64,000 nt of DNA. Origin: Nocardia brasiliensis ATCC 700358 (GTDB taxonomy: Bacteria > Actinomycetota > Actinomycetes > Mycobacteriales > Mycobacteriaceae). This document shows, one piece after another, positions 8,478-17,347 of this stretch. Below the pieces are notes generated by a model that saw nothing but the letters and a program-made list of their open reading frames with translations, did not search any database and was not told the origin of the DNA. Both the position numbers and the translations under genes were made by a program. The stretch lies in contig NC_018681.1 in the NCBI RefSeq assembly GCF_000250675.2, positions 7,688,001 through 7,752,000 of the forward strand, given 5' to 3'. Each line of letters starts with the position of its first letter. The first letter of the stretch is position 1.

Positions 8478-9506
8478 CTACGGCGCGATCCGGTGACACA
8501 ACCAGGCGAGCGAGAGGGGGTAGCGGTAGTCGATCCCGCCGTGCCCCGCGTCGAACAGCTCGAACTGGATGAGGTCCGCGGGCACGTCGGCGGCGAGCAA
8601 CGCGGCACGGAACGCCTGCCCGCCGATATCGAGGTACCACTCGTCGCGGGTGCCGCCGTCGATCCAGATCCCGCGCAAACCGCGCAGGGCCTCCGCGTAT
8701 TTCGGGACCATGCGGACAGGATCCCAATCCAGCCAACGCTCCCACGCCGCGGCGTCGAGCACCCCGGTCACCGGATCGAAGGGCAGATCCACCGTGCCGT
8801 CTTCGCGCGCGGAGAAACAGGCCGAGACGCCCAACAGGCCGAGTAGGTCGCTGTCCTCCGGTTTGGTGAAGGCGACGCGCGACCGGAAGTCGTCCCACCA
8901 GCGCTGGATATCCCCGTCATAGGCGCGCAGATGCCGCACCGCCTTGGCGAACTCCGGGATATAGCAGAACTCGTAGAGCGCGTCGCCGGCGTGCGTGGCC
9001 AACGCGCCGAACAGATCCGGCCGCAGCATCGGTGTGATCATCGCGCCGAAGCCACCGCTCGACTTGCCTGTGATCGCCCGATGCGCCGCGCTCGGCAGGG
9101 TCCGATAGTGGGCGTCGACCCACGGCACCACTTCGTCGCACAGGTAGGTGTGGTACTTACCGGTGCCGGGCGAGTCGACGAATTGGCTACCGCCGTAAGC
9201 GGTCCAGGCGTCGACGAACACCACGATGGCGGGCGGCGCCGCGCCGTCGGCGAACACCCGGTCGGCCGTCTCCGGGAACGGCCGCCGGAACGGCTGCCGG
9301 TTGCGCCACATGGTGACGTCCCCCGTATAACCCTGGATCACATAGACCGCTGGATAACGCCGCTGCGGCTCGTCGTCGTAACCCGGTGGCAGATAAACCA
9401 GGACCGGCCGCTCATGTGGGTCGCCCAGCGGATTCCCTTGCAACACAGCGCTGTTGATCACCGACTCATCGATTCGTCCGGCCAGCTCAGTGGACCACGG
9501 CAGCAT
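8478..9506 (-). CDS. Alpha/beta hydrolase, esterase D / Fes-like
   Basis: 342 residues starting at MLPWSTELAG. It resembles the esterase PF00756 group (enterochelin esterase, mycolyltransferase antigen 85, S-formylglutathione hydrolase): VLVYLPPGYDDEPQRRYPAV near residue 35, the nucleophile elbow AITGKSSGGFGAM (Ser at about 149), and a late His in FDAGHGGIDYRYPL. No signal peptide is seen, so it is likely cytosolic. Substrate unknown. Confidence 0.82.
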   Translation of the reverse strand: MLPWSTELAGRIDESVINSAVLQGNPLGDPHERPVLVYLPPGYDDEPQRRYPAVYVIQGYTGDVTMWRNRQPFRRPFPETADRVFADGAAPPAIVVFVDAWTAYGGSQFVDSPGTGKYHTYLCDEVVPWVDAHYRTLPSAAHRAITGKSSGGFGAMITPMLRPDLFGALATHAGDALYEFCYIPEFAKAVRHLRAYDGDIQRWWDDFRSRVAFTKPEDSDLLGLLGVSACFSAREDGTVDLPFDPVTGVLDAAAWERWLDWDPVRMVPKYAEALRGLRGIWIDGGTRDEWYLDIGGQAFRAALLAADVPADLIQFELFDAGHGGIDYRYPLSLAWLCHRIAP

Positions 9507-9605
9507 TCGACCTCCCAATGGAATACCTGCGTTACTTCCGATCAGAACCGTACTGCCGCCGCCGGACGAGCACACCGCAACGCGAAAACCAGTGGGACGG
9601 CCACC

Positions 9606-10850
9606 TCACTGGCGGGGGCGAAGTCGGTGGGCGCCCGCCAGCACCGGCCCGCCCGCCACCGTGACGGCCGCACCCAGCCGAGTGTCGGTGGCCAGTATCC
9701 AGCGCACCGTTTTCATCGCCATGATCAGCACTTCGCTGCCGCGCAGCCGCATGCCCGCTTCGAAATCGCGGACCGCCACCGGCAGGTTCACGGTTCCGTC
9801 GGCAACTGCACCGAGCTGTTCGACCAGGCTCGCGGCATCGCGAATAGCCGCGCCGGCACCCATACCGGCCGTCGGCGGCGTCGCGTGCACGGCGTCGCCG
9901 AGCGCGGTGATCGGCCCGGCCGGCCACGGCGCGAGGTCCCGTGCCCGCGTCGACGCCGCGTTGAACCGGAACGCCGCGACGCTGTCCGGATCGGCACGGG
10001 CGACGACCTCGAGCGTGCGTTCGCGCCAACCGTGGCGCCGGAACCGCTCCAGCAGCGCGGTCCGCACCGCGACACCGTGATCGTTCCGGATCGAGTCGGT
10101 CGCCGCGGACTCGGGAAACATCGCTCCCCAGATGTAGGTCGGGCCCGTCGTGATCGCGGTCCGAAGCTCGGGTGCGTCGAGTACGGCGTTGCCCACCGGG
10201 TCGAGATAGCCGACGTAGAGCGCCGAACCGCGCGGTCCCACCGCCAGCCCCGAACGCGGTCCCAGGCGAAGCTGCTCAGCTGCGCTGAGGTCGTCGACCG
10301 AGGTCCGTCCGGAAAAGCCGATGACACCGGCGGGCGAGTTCGTCGGGCGACCGGCGAGTTGCCGGGCCACCAGCGAATGCGCGCCGTCCGCCCCGACCAG
10401 CAGGTCGCCCGAGACCGGCGGCTCGTCGGCGAAATTCGCCAGCGGTCTGCCGTCCGCACCGAGACCGACCCCGGTGACGGATCGGCCCAGCCGCAGGTCC
10501 GCGCCGACCGCGTCGGCCAGCACCGTCCGCAAGGTGATCCGGTCGATGTCCACGCTCGGGTCGTCGCCGAGATCCCGGCCGCGGCCGAGCAACCGCCCAC
10601 GCCGGTCCCACATCGCGTCTCGTTCGCGTAGCCGCAGCGCCGAGGCCGACGCCAGCACCCGTTCGAAGACCTCCGGCGCGACCAGGCCACGCAGCGCCGC
10701 CTGCGCCCTGCCGTCCAGCGTGATGTGATAGCCGCCGGTCGCCGCCACATCGGTATCGCGTTCGTAGACAACCACTTCGAGCCCGTTCCGCCGCAGACCG
10801 GCGGCCAGCGCCAACCCACCGATCCCGCCGCCGACGACGATGATGCGCAT
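9606..10850 (-). CDS. FAD-dependent monooxygenase (aromatic hydroxylase type)
   Basis: 414 residues. The N-terminal Rossmann motif is RIIVVGGGIGGLALAAGLRR followed by the ribose-binding Glu in VVYERD (about residue 32). The second FAD motif is ITALGDAVHATPPTAGMGAG (about 285-304), typical of class A flavoprotein monooxygenases. DLLVGADGAHSLVAR (about 149-163) is the DG motif region. A start-to-start arrangement with the WYL regulator, 87 bp apart, suggests that regulator controls it. Substrate unknown. Confidence 0.87.
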   Translation of the reverse strand: MRIIVVGGGIGGLALAAGLRRNGLEVVVYERDTDVAATGGYHITLDGRAQAALRGLVAPEVFERVLASASALRLRERDAMWDRRGRLLGRGRDLGDDPSVDIDRITLRTVLADAVGADLRLGRSVTGVGLGADGRPLANFADEPPVSGDLLVGADGAHSLVARQLAGRPTNSPAGVIGFSGRTSVDDLSAAEQLRLGPRSGLAVGPRGSALYVGYLDPVGNAVLDAPELRTAITTGPTYIWGAMFPESAATDSIRNDHGVAVRTALLERFRRHGWRERTLEVVARADPDSVAAFRFNAASTRARDLAPWPAGPITALGDAVHATPPTAGMGAGAAIRDAASLVEQLGAVADGTVNLPVAVRDFEAGMRLRGSEVLIMAMKTVRWILATDTRLGAAVTVAGGPVLAGAHRLRPRQ

Positions 10851-10937
10851 CCTGTTTCGACTCCTCTACCAGCTGCCGGACAACCTCGGAGCCGACGATC
10901 TCACCAGTACCGGCCATCGAGTGGCCACAATGGTGCG

Positions 10938-11930
10938 GTGGCCGATACCTCCCGGCGCGCACTGCGCCTGCTGTCCCTGCTCGCCGCCCGCCGCCGGTGG
11001 TCGCTGGACGAACTGGTCGCGCAACTCGACGTCAGCGCGCGCACCGTCCGGCGCGATATCGAAACCCTGCGAGCGCTCGACTATCCGGTCACGACCGTGC
11101 ACGGTCCCGCGGGCGGCTACGAATTGGGCACCGGCCACACGCTGCCGCCCCTGCTGTTCGACGACGAGCAGGCCTTGGCCGTCGCGGTCGCGCTACAGAC
11201 CGCGCCGAGCACTGTTTTCGGCCTCGGTGCCGACGCCGCTCGAGCACTGAAGACGCTCGAGCAAGTGATGCCCGCCCGGCTGCGCACCGCCATGGAATCG
11301 CTGAAACTCACCGCACTGCAGAACTATTGGGAATTTCCGGCTCCGCCCATCGCCGCCGACGCGCTGAAAGTCGTCGGCAGCGCGGTACGCACCCATCATC
11401 TGCTCGTCGTCGAGGCGCTACGCCCCGACGGCTCCCGCCCCCACCCCCGCGACCGAGACTTCACGCCGCCACATCGTATCGAGCCACACCATCTCGTGGT
11501 CTGGGCCGGCCGGTGGTACCTCGTCGCCCACCACCCCGCCGACAGCACCTGGCGCGTCCACCGCGTCGACCGACTCCACCTGCACACACCCCCCGGCCAC
11601 GCCTTCACCCCGCGAGACCTCCCCGGCAACGACGTCGCCCACTTCGTCATGACCAGCCACAACCGCGGCGACACCCCCGCCGCCTGGGAATGCCTCGGAT
11701 CCGCGCGCCTCGACCTGCCCGCCGAAACCGTAGCTCGTTGGGCGCCAGGCGGTTCCGTCGTCGAACACCTCGACCTCGAACACTGCCGCCTCACCCTCGG
11801 CGCCTGGTCCTGGGCAGGTATCGCGGGCATCCTCGCCACGTTCGACACCGAGCTGAGCGAGGTGGAACCGCCGGAGTTGGGCGCAGCGTGTCGGCGGCTT
11901 GCGCAGCGGTGGAAGGTGATTGGCAATTGA
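10938..11930 (+). CDS. HTH-WYL domain transcriptional regulator
   Basis: 330 residues from the GTG giving VADTSRRALRLLSLL, where the DeoR-like winged HTH begins; the upstream extension is not family-like. The HTH covers about residues 8-60 (WSLDELVAQLDVSARTVRRDIE). The WYL domain is mid-protein, with HLVVWAGRWYLVAHHPADS containing the WYL-type WYL tripeptide at about 195. WYL domains bind ligands or nucleic acid and often control stress or defence genes. Here the divergent partner is the FAD monooxygenase gene. Confidence 0.88.
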   Translation: MADTSRRALRLLSLLAARRRWSLDELVAQLDVSARTVRRDIETLRALDYPVTTVHGPAGGYELGTGHTLPPLLFDDEQALAVAVALQTAPSTVFGLGADAARALKTLEQVMPARLRTAMESLKLTALQNYWEFPAPPIAADALKVVGSAVRTHHLLVVEALRPDGSRPHPRDRDFTPPHRIEPHHLVVWAGRWYLVAHHPADSTWRVHRVDRLHLHTPPGHAFTPRDLPGNDVAHFVMTSHNRGDTPAAWECLGSARLDLPAETVARWAPGGSVVEHLDLEHCRLTLGAWSWAGIAGILATFDTELSEVEPPELGAACRRLAQRWKVIGN

Positions 11931-12134
11931 GCGGGTCTCCTCGATCGACCTCACGCCAGGTCCCCCCGATCCGCAACCCTTATCGTAAGCGTTACGACGC
12001 GCACCCCCGCCAGCTCCACCACCCCGCTGCGCCTTAATGCCCACGCCCAGACGTGATCATCTTGCGAGCCGACGCTCCGGTGCATTAACCGAGCGCGAAC
12101 ACCCGCAGTGGGCACGCAGCCATGACCGAAAACA

Positions 12135-12165
12135 CCTGTCCACAGGCAGTACCACAGTAGTACCA
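12135..12165. promoter_or_regulatory. Repeat-bearing operator region of the toxin-antitoxin operon
   Basis: Just upstream of the antitoxin ATG are CCTGT-CC-ACAGG (inverted, 12135-12146) and two direct AGTACCA copies at 12148-12154 and 12159-12165, eleven bases apart. Phased short repeats one helical turn apart are the usual binding pattern of ribbon-helix-helix antitoxins, so autoregulation is likely. Confidence 0.45.
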
Positions 12166-12173
12166 TTCGAGAT

Positions 12174-12374
12174 ATGGCGATGAACCTGAGACTGACCGAC
12201 GACAACGAGAGTGCCGTTCGCGACCAAGCCGAGCGGGAAGGCGTGAGCATGAACGCGCTCATCAACCGGGCCGTGGCCGAGTACGTCGCCCGCTGGCAGC
12301 ACCGCGACACTGTGCGCACCGAGATCGGATTCGCTATCGCTGAGCATCGCGAACTGCTGGACAAACTCAAGTGA
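12174..12374 (+). CDS. Ribbon-helix-helix antitoxin
   Basis: 66 residues. The first 50 form an Arc/CopG-like ribbon-helix-helix: MNLRLTDDNESAVRDQAE then GVSMNALINRAVAEYVARW, with a beta strand followed by two helices. The C-terminal 16 residues are acidic/basic mixed and probably wrap the toxin. The stop overlaps the toxin ATG by four bases (ATGA), the standard layout of a toxin-antitoxin pair. ATG at 12174 or 12180 could be used. Confidence 0.85.
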   Translation: MAMNLRLTDDNESAVRDQAEREGVSMNALINRAVAEYVARWQHRDTVRTEIGFAIAEHRELLDKLK

Positions 12375-12766
12375 CCGAAGTCCGATACCTCGAACTCGAG
12401 GACGTGCTCGAGATCGCTTCAGCAGCCACCGACGGCGCGGCCATCGTGCGCGATCCGGGTCTACTACAAGCAGCCGTGTTCCGTTACCGCACTACGGTAT
12501 TTGGTGAGGACGCGTATCCAACAGTTTTCGACAAGGCAGCGGCATTGCTCGAATCGCTAGCGCGCAACCACGCGTTCGTAGACGGCAACAAACGAACCGC
12601 GTGGACCTCAGCCGTCGTGTTTCTTGGTATCAACGGCCATCGAGTCACCGTCCAAAATGCGCCACTGCTCGAGACCTATCCGTTCGTAATCGCAGTGGCG
12701 ACAGGCGAACTCAACAGTATCGACGAAATCGCGATCCGACTGGCGAAGTTCGCAAAAGAGCAATAA
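12371..12766 (+). CDS. Doc/Fic-type death-on-curing toxin
   Basis: 131 residues. The Fic/Doc core motif reads HAFVDGNKRTAW at about residues 59-70, close to HxFxDGNKRT of P1 Doc, with catalytic His and the phosphate-binding GNKR. The N-terminal LELEDVLEIASAATDG and VFRYRTTVFGEDAYPTVFDKAAAL match Doc family layout. Doc phosphorylates elongation factor Tu and blocks translation; other Fic proteins AMPylate, and the DG (not NG) in the motif fits Doc. Function depends on the upstream antitoxin. Confidence 0.9.
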   Translation: MTEVRYLELEDVLEIASAATDGAAIVRDPGLLQAAVFRYRTTVFGEDAYPTVFDKAAALLESLARNHAFVDGNKRTAWTSAVVFLGINGHRVTVQNAPLLETYPFVIAVATGELNSIDEIAIRLAKFAKEQ

Positions 12767-12809
12767 AAACGGTTTGACCCGCTCGGGCTCTCTCCTGCTA
12801 CAACATCGC

Positions 12810-15554
12810 CTACGGTCGTTCACGGGTTTTCTGGCGCTTTTGCCGCGCAGTCACAGGAATTATACCGCGACGCACCTTCAACAGGTTCTCATCTTTTGTA
12901 TTCTCACGCACTACAAGCCCACTCAGAATTCGATGTTGCGTTTCCGGCGTCCAGAACACAGTCAGGTACTTACGCGCGCGAGTGATCGCAGTGTAGAAAA
13001 TATTATGGGAGATGCTTTCTTCATTTGCATCGGTGATAACAACCTTGACTGAATCAAACTCAAGGCCCTGCGCCTTATGAATCGACACGGCGTATGCGAT
13101 CTGAAACGGCACAATGGTATTGAACGTATCGTCGTCGTCATCGGTGTTTCCACGTTCGAAAACATCGAACTGTACGGTCGATCCCCCTACCCATCGCAGA
13201 TCGGTGAATTCCACCTCGGACTCCGAGATATCTCGGTCCAGCTCTACTTCGAACGTGATATGACCGGGCACACGGTCAATTTGCCGGATTTCACCCTTCA
13301 GATTATTGAAGATAACCGGACGGAACCGATCGGTCTCGTTGAAAAGAATCGGGTCTCCCACCTTATAGGTGGAATCGTTCCAGATTACGACTGGATTCGG
13401 ATTACTAGCTTGCAGGAAGCGATTAACGTTGTTAATACCGTAAAGGCCGTCGTAGTTCAGGCAGAGCACGATCTCATCGGCACCATGATGCTGGAACAGC
13501 GAGGCTCCCAACACGGTTGAGTAGCCATTCTTCGAAAGAGACTCCTCGATACGATCGTCCAAGTTTCTCACTCGATCCCACAATGTGAGCAATGCTTCGT
13601 CGGTGGTCCTGAACGGCTTCGCAAGTTCGAATACCGATTCTTTTGGAATGTAAGATCGGATGATACCGAACCAGTTTCCGAACTCGATCGACTCGATCTG
13701 GTAGACATCACCCACGAGCACGAGAAGATTAAACGACGTCTTCTCTAACACGCTGAGCAAACTCGCATTGCTCACGATACTGCACTCATCGATCACGAGC
13801 ACGTCATACGTTATGCCCGATGATGCGTTGCCATAAATGTGCTTGCTAATCGTGCTGAACTCCGCATTGGGTGCTTCCACTCGCCGCTTCAGATTGTCGA
13901 CGGCCGGGTTCGTGTGTGCGAGGAAGAGCTTCTGCTTTTCGGTGAAATAGCTGGCGATAATACTCACCATGGTTGATTTCCCGGTGCCGGCAGCACCGTA
14001 GACGACCGCGACCTTCGAGCGTTCGAAGAGTGCCTGCAACGCATCGGATTTCAACTCGTCGTCGATAGCGTCAGGATTCGCGTTGATCCACCGCTTCACG
14101 TTCTTGCGATGATCCTCAACGCCTTTGGACGCGATCTTCTGCAGCTTCTCGATGATCGTTACGGTGTCGTCTTCATACCCGACCATGAACACGTAACCAT
14201 TTGCCCGCGCAAGCTTCCGACGTGCGTGGCGCTGGGAAGGCGGGAGTTCGCCGTTGTGGCGTGCGATCAGTGCGTCCACATCACCCAGATCTTCGAGCTC
14301 CGTAACCGGTGTGTAAATAGTCCCGCGCTGCTCTACATTATTCCTGATCCGTCGTGCCAACAGCTCATGCGGTCGGCTCGACACGTTCAGACTCTCCGCG
14401 AGATCCGCGAAACGCGGATTATGTCCGCGCGGTGAAGTACAGAACGGCATCGTGTCGAACGGCCTACACCCGTGTGACGCCCGGAGATTCGACAACTGTC
14501 TACACGGTTCCGGCTCGTATTGGGCTCGGATGACCTGGTTGTTCATCCGAAGCATAAGATATCGCAGCAGGCGAGACCCCGGCTGATCGGCGCGAATCAC
14601 CCTCCGGGCGCGGTCGACTACGGGGAAGATAGACGGAGCTCGACGTGAATTCTCCAGCGCTTTGACACGAAACTCGGCGTACCGTTCGTCGGTCATATCC
14701 ACAAGGTCGAGAAGACTTGAGTGAGTAGTTGTCAGGCAATGCATTATGTTGCGAAACTCGATGTGGTTCGACTGAACCTGAGTCCTCTCCCCGAAGAGTC
14801 GCGCAAAGTTATTGAACTCACACGGGCGAATCGACACCTCCCACGAGCGTATGACCGCGATAGGCATCGTCTGACCGAGGACTGTGATTGTATCGGACGC
14901 AAGTTCCAGCAGAGCCGCATACTTATCAGTAATATCAATATCCGTGAAGCCGATAATGCGATCGAACTTACTCGTCCGATTGTGCGCCAGAGAGAACGTG
15001 ACCTCATAGTAAATATTGCCGTCGATGAAGAAAGGACGCGCTCCGTGAATATAATATCTATCGCGGCGATCGCCCGATGCGCGCGTGTCGGGTTGCACGT
15101 CTATACGCGCCGCAATCTTCTCATAGTATTCGCGAAGTGATGGATCGAGATCGATCGGAAACTTCTCAAGGTTACCCAGAAGGGCGATGCCGAACTGCTG
15201 TTTCGCCAGGTCGCGGGTCCGGAGCAAGTACTCATAGTACTTGAGCATCAGGCGCTCGGACGGGTCACGATCCAAGGTGTAGTGTGACACACTCGCCTGG
15301 AGCAGGGCGTGGAACCTGGCCAGCAGCCTGAACTTGGCCGTCGCCCTGACAACATCCAACGCCGACGCAACCTGGTTGTAGTGAAACTCAGCGAAAGGAT
15401 CGTTTAGATTCGCCCAGACGATCAGCCCTTCGACGAGATTTCGCAGCTGCGCCAGGACATTCTGCGACAGGAACCCCCGGTCGCACGTGAGACTGTCAAG
15501 ATTCTGACAGATCACACTGTCGGCACTTTGCACTTGCTGCTCGACTGACGCCAT
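12810..15554 (-). CDS. SF1 (RecD/UvrD-like) helicase with long N-terminal region
   Basis: 914 residues from MASVEQQVQ. Helicase motifs are in the C-terminal half: Walker A VVYGAAGTGKSTM (about 515-527), Walker B VLVIDECSIV (about 583), VLVGDVYQIESIEFG (motif III, about 606), AVSIHKAQGLEFDSVKVVI (motif V, about 823) and FYTAITRARKYLTVFW (motif VI, about 855). The first 490 residues match nothing I recognise and hold several Cys and Tyr. GC content is visibly lower than in the flanks, so the gene was probably acquired. A defence helicase is a reasonable guess, given the toxin-antitoxin pair beside it and the tmRNA junction; it has no partner nuclease gene here. Confidence 0.8.
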   Translation of the reverse strand: MASVEQQVQSADSVICQNLDSLTCDRGFLSQNVLAQLRNLVEGLIVWANLNDPFAEFHYNQVASALDVVRATAKFRLLARFHALLQASVSHYTLDRDPSERLMLKYYEYLLRTRDLAKQQFGIALLGNLEKFPIDLDPSLREYYEKIAARIDVQPDTRASGDRRDRYYIHGARPFFIDGNIYYEVTFSLAHNRTSKFDRIIGFTDIDITDKYAALLELASDTITVLGQTMPIAVIRSWEVSIRPCEFNNFARLFGERTQVQSNHIEFRNIMHCLTTTHSSLLDLVDMTDERYAEFRVKALENSRRAPSIFPVVDRARRVIRADQPGSRLLRYLMLRMNNQVIRAQYEPEPCRQLSNLRASHGCRPFDTMPFCTSPRGHNPRFADLAESLNVSSRPHELLARRIRNNVEQRGTIYTPVTELEDLGDVDALIARHNGELPPSQRHARRKLARANGYVFMVGYEDDTVTIIEKLQKIASKGVEDHRKNVKRWINANPDAIDDELKSDALQALFERSKVAVVYGAAGTGKSTMVSIIASYFTEKQKLFLAHTNPAVDNLKRRVEAPNAEFSTISKHIYGNASSGITYDVLVIDECSIVSNASLLSVLEKTSFNLLVLVGDVYQIESIEFGNWFGIIRSYIPKESVFELAKPFRTTDEALLTLWDRVRNLDDRIEESLSKNGYSTVLGASLFQHHGADEIVLCLNYDGLYGINNVNRFLQASNPNPVVIWNDSTYKVGDPILFNETDRFRPVIFNNLKGEIRQIDRVPGHITFEVELDRDISESEVEFTDLRWVGGSTVQFDVFERGNTDDDDDTFNTIVPFQIAYAVSIHKAQGLEFDSVKVVITDANEESISHNIFYTAITRARKYLTVFWTPETQHRILSGLVVRENTKDENLLKVRRGIIPVTARQKRQKTRERP

Positions 15555-15820
15555 CGTCCCCGCTCCCTCCTCAGAAGCCCGCCTGGTGACCCAGCACCTC
15601 GGCAAGCGCCGTGGCGACGGTCTATCTTCCCACCCCGCTCATCAGGACTCATCCGCCCACCCCGCCAATGCGCGATACTGATCTCGAGAACAGAGTTGTT
15701 GCAGCAGTTGCAAATCGAGTTCCTGTAACCGGGATCGTCACCAGCCTCTATACCCAGCTCAGTCCACCGTTGGCCACATGCCGGGAGCCGAGTCAGCGTA
15801 GGACTGACAGAGGAAGTAAC

Positions 15821-15941
15821 GTCCGGGAGGGGGTCCGGGGGCACGGCATAAGGACCGGCAGACGGGCAGCGCCCGGGAGGGGTCCGGGGACGCTGCATAG
15901 GGACCGGCAGACGGGCAGCGTCCGGGAGGGGGTCCGGGGGC
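15821..15941. repeat. Tandem imperfect ~50-bp repeat, 2.4 copies
   Basis: Units begin GTCCGGGAGGGGGTCCGGGG and end GGACCGGCAGACGGGCAGC: 15821-15870, 15871-15919, and a partial third from 15920. Units one and two differ at a few bases and by one in length. No spacer variation, so this is not CRISPR. Confidence 0.85.
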
Positions 15942-15999
15942 GAAGCCCGCCGGGCGGGGTGTGGGGGTTGCACCCCCACAGAACACTCAGCGGAACGAG

Positions 16000-16032
16000 C
16001 GAGGCCCACGCCCTCTGTGGGCATGGGCCTCG
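16000..16032 (-). terminator. tmRNA terminator hairpin
   Basis: CGAGGCCCA at 16000-16008 pairs perfectly with TGGGCCTCG at 16024-16032, only 7 bases beyond the tmRNA 3' end. There is no strong U-tract, as usual in this GC range. Confidence 0.7.
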
Positions 16033-16038
16033 CACTCG

Positions 16039-16407
16039 TGGAGCTGCCGGGAATCGAACCCGGGTCCTCCGCCGCGTCTCCAGGGCTTCTCCGTGTGCAG
16101 TTCGCTGTGTCTCTACTTGGATCTCCGAGTCTCGCGAACAAGCTCAGATGACGATCCCAGTCGCTGTTTGATTTTCCGTCCGGGTCCGCGACCGGCTCGG
16201 ACGGTAAGTCCCTCTAGCTGATGCCAGTACCCGGGTCGAGGGACGAACCCGGACTGACAGAGACGACCTACTGCTTAGGCAGCGAGGGCGTACTCGCGCT
16301 GATTGGAATCGGCGCTTAATTGGTTGCAATGACGCTTACGGTGGTCTCTTGCCTGCACCGACACGCTTCCCCTAGATCTACGTACGCAGTCGAAACCGTT
16401 CAGCCCC
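16039..16407 (-). ncRNA. ssrA: Transfer-messenger RNA (tmRNA)
   Basis: About 369 nt, read on the minus strand. The 5' end GGGGCUG pairs with CAGCUCC next to the discriminator A at 16039 to form the acceptor stem. The 3' part has the T-arm GGGTTCGATTCCC. The encoded tag runs 16313 to 16275 and reads ADSNQREYALAA then TAA, close to the mycobacterial tag. The CCA end is not encoded. tmRNA with SmpB frees stalled ribosomes and marks the product for proteolysis; smpB lies one gene upstream. Confidence 0.96.
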
Positions 16408-16483
16408 GTACGTCCCAGCACCTTGCCGGGCTGTTCATATTAACACCGGCCGATGCCGGGTTCTTCCCATTATTCGGCGGGTG

Positions 16484-17347
16484 TCACGCCACGGCGATGA
16501 GTCCGACGGCGGTGAGCGCGAGCACCATCCCTACCTGCTGTAACCGTCCGACGCGCTCGCCGAGCAGCACCATGGCGAGTAGGACGGTCGCGGCCGGGTA
16601 GAGCGAGCCGAGCACGCTGACCAGCGAGAGCATGGAACCGTGGAAGGCGTACAGCAGGGCTGCGTTGCTGATCACATCGAGGACGCTGATGTAGCAGGCG
16701 AGGCGGAGCGGTTCGCCGCGGAGCCGCTGGAATTGCCCGGCCGCGGCGGCGACCAGCCAGATCACCAGGCTGGCGGCGATGCGCTGCGCGAGCAGCGGCC
16801 AGAGTCCGGCCGAGGCGGCGGTTTCGTGCAGGAACACGAAGGTGAACCCGTAGGCGACGCCGGAGCCGACGGTGAGCAGCGCGACCCGTCTGGTGAAACG
16901 CAGTTCCCGGCCGCCGGTGATCTCCTCGGTCACCTCGTCCGGTGATTCGCGGCTGACCAGCAGCACCGCGATGAGCGCGAACACGATGCCCGCGTACGCG
17001 AGCGGGCTGGGGCGTTCGCCGATCAACAGGCCGATCAGCACCGGAATCCCGGCGACGAGCAGCGCGGTGAGCGGGGACACCACGGCCATCGGACCTGCGG
17101 CCAGCGCCGCGTAGAACCACCAGACCGCGAATCCGCTGGCGACACCGGCGGCGAGTCCCCACACCATCGAGACCGCGTCGATGTCCCCGGCGACGAACGG
17201 CAGCACTGCCAGGACCAGGACGACCGACAGCGGATAGGAGTAGATGACCACACGCAGCGCGTTCACCCGCCGGGCCGCGACCCCACCGAAGAAATCGCTG
17301 ACGCCGTAACCCAGCGCAGCGACCAGCCCCAGCAGGACCGCCGTCAA
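16484..17347 (-). CDS. EamA/DMT family transporter
   Basis: 287 residues with ten hydrophobic helices in two EamA halves (about 1-135 and 150-287), e.g. LLGLVAALGYGVSDFFGGV at the start and AATVLLAMVLLGERVGRLQQ near the end, the latter being the typical second-repeat signature. A drug/metabolite exporter-type permease; substrate unknown. It starts inside the smpB stop (4-bp overlap), so it is co-transcribed with smpB and sits between smpB and ssrA. Confidence 0.87.
   Translation of the reverse strand: MTAVLLGLVAALGYGVSDFFGGVAARRVNALRVVIYSYPLSVVLVLAVLPFVAGDIDAVSMVWGLAAGVASGFAVWWFYAALAAGPMAVVSPLTALLVAGIPVLIGLLIGERPSPLAYAGIVFALIAVLLVSRESPDEVTEEITGGRELRFTRRVALLTVGSGVAYGFTFVFLHETAASAGLWPLLAQRIAASLVIWLVAAAAGQFQRLRGEPLRLACYISVLDVISNAALLYAFHGSMLSLVSVLGSLYPAATVLLAMVLLGERVGRLQQVGMVLALTAVGLIAVA

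Larger units (their letters stand above)
15555..16038. other. Gene-free junction between helicase gene and tmRNA
   Basis: 484 bp without a supportable gene. It holds a tandem repeat (15821-15941), a short C-rich/G-rich hairpin GTGGGGG-TTG-CACCCCCAC at 15961-15979, and the tmRNA terminator hairpin. Junctions like this are typical where an island ends at a tmRNA 3' end, but I see no integrase gene and no second copy of the tmRNA 3' end. Confidence 0.6.

Noticed and set aside
8931..10631. 566-codon open frame on the plus strand
   Set aside because: Opposite the esterase and FAD monooxygenase genes; Arg/His-rich shadow.
12012..12022. CAGCTCCACCA as a second attachment site for the ssrA island
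   Set aside because: It matches only the last bases of tmRNA, in opposite orientation, so it cannot be a direct repeat from integration.
15821..15941. CRISPR-like array
   Set aside because: Units are contiguous with no unique spacers, and no cas gene is near.
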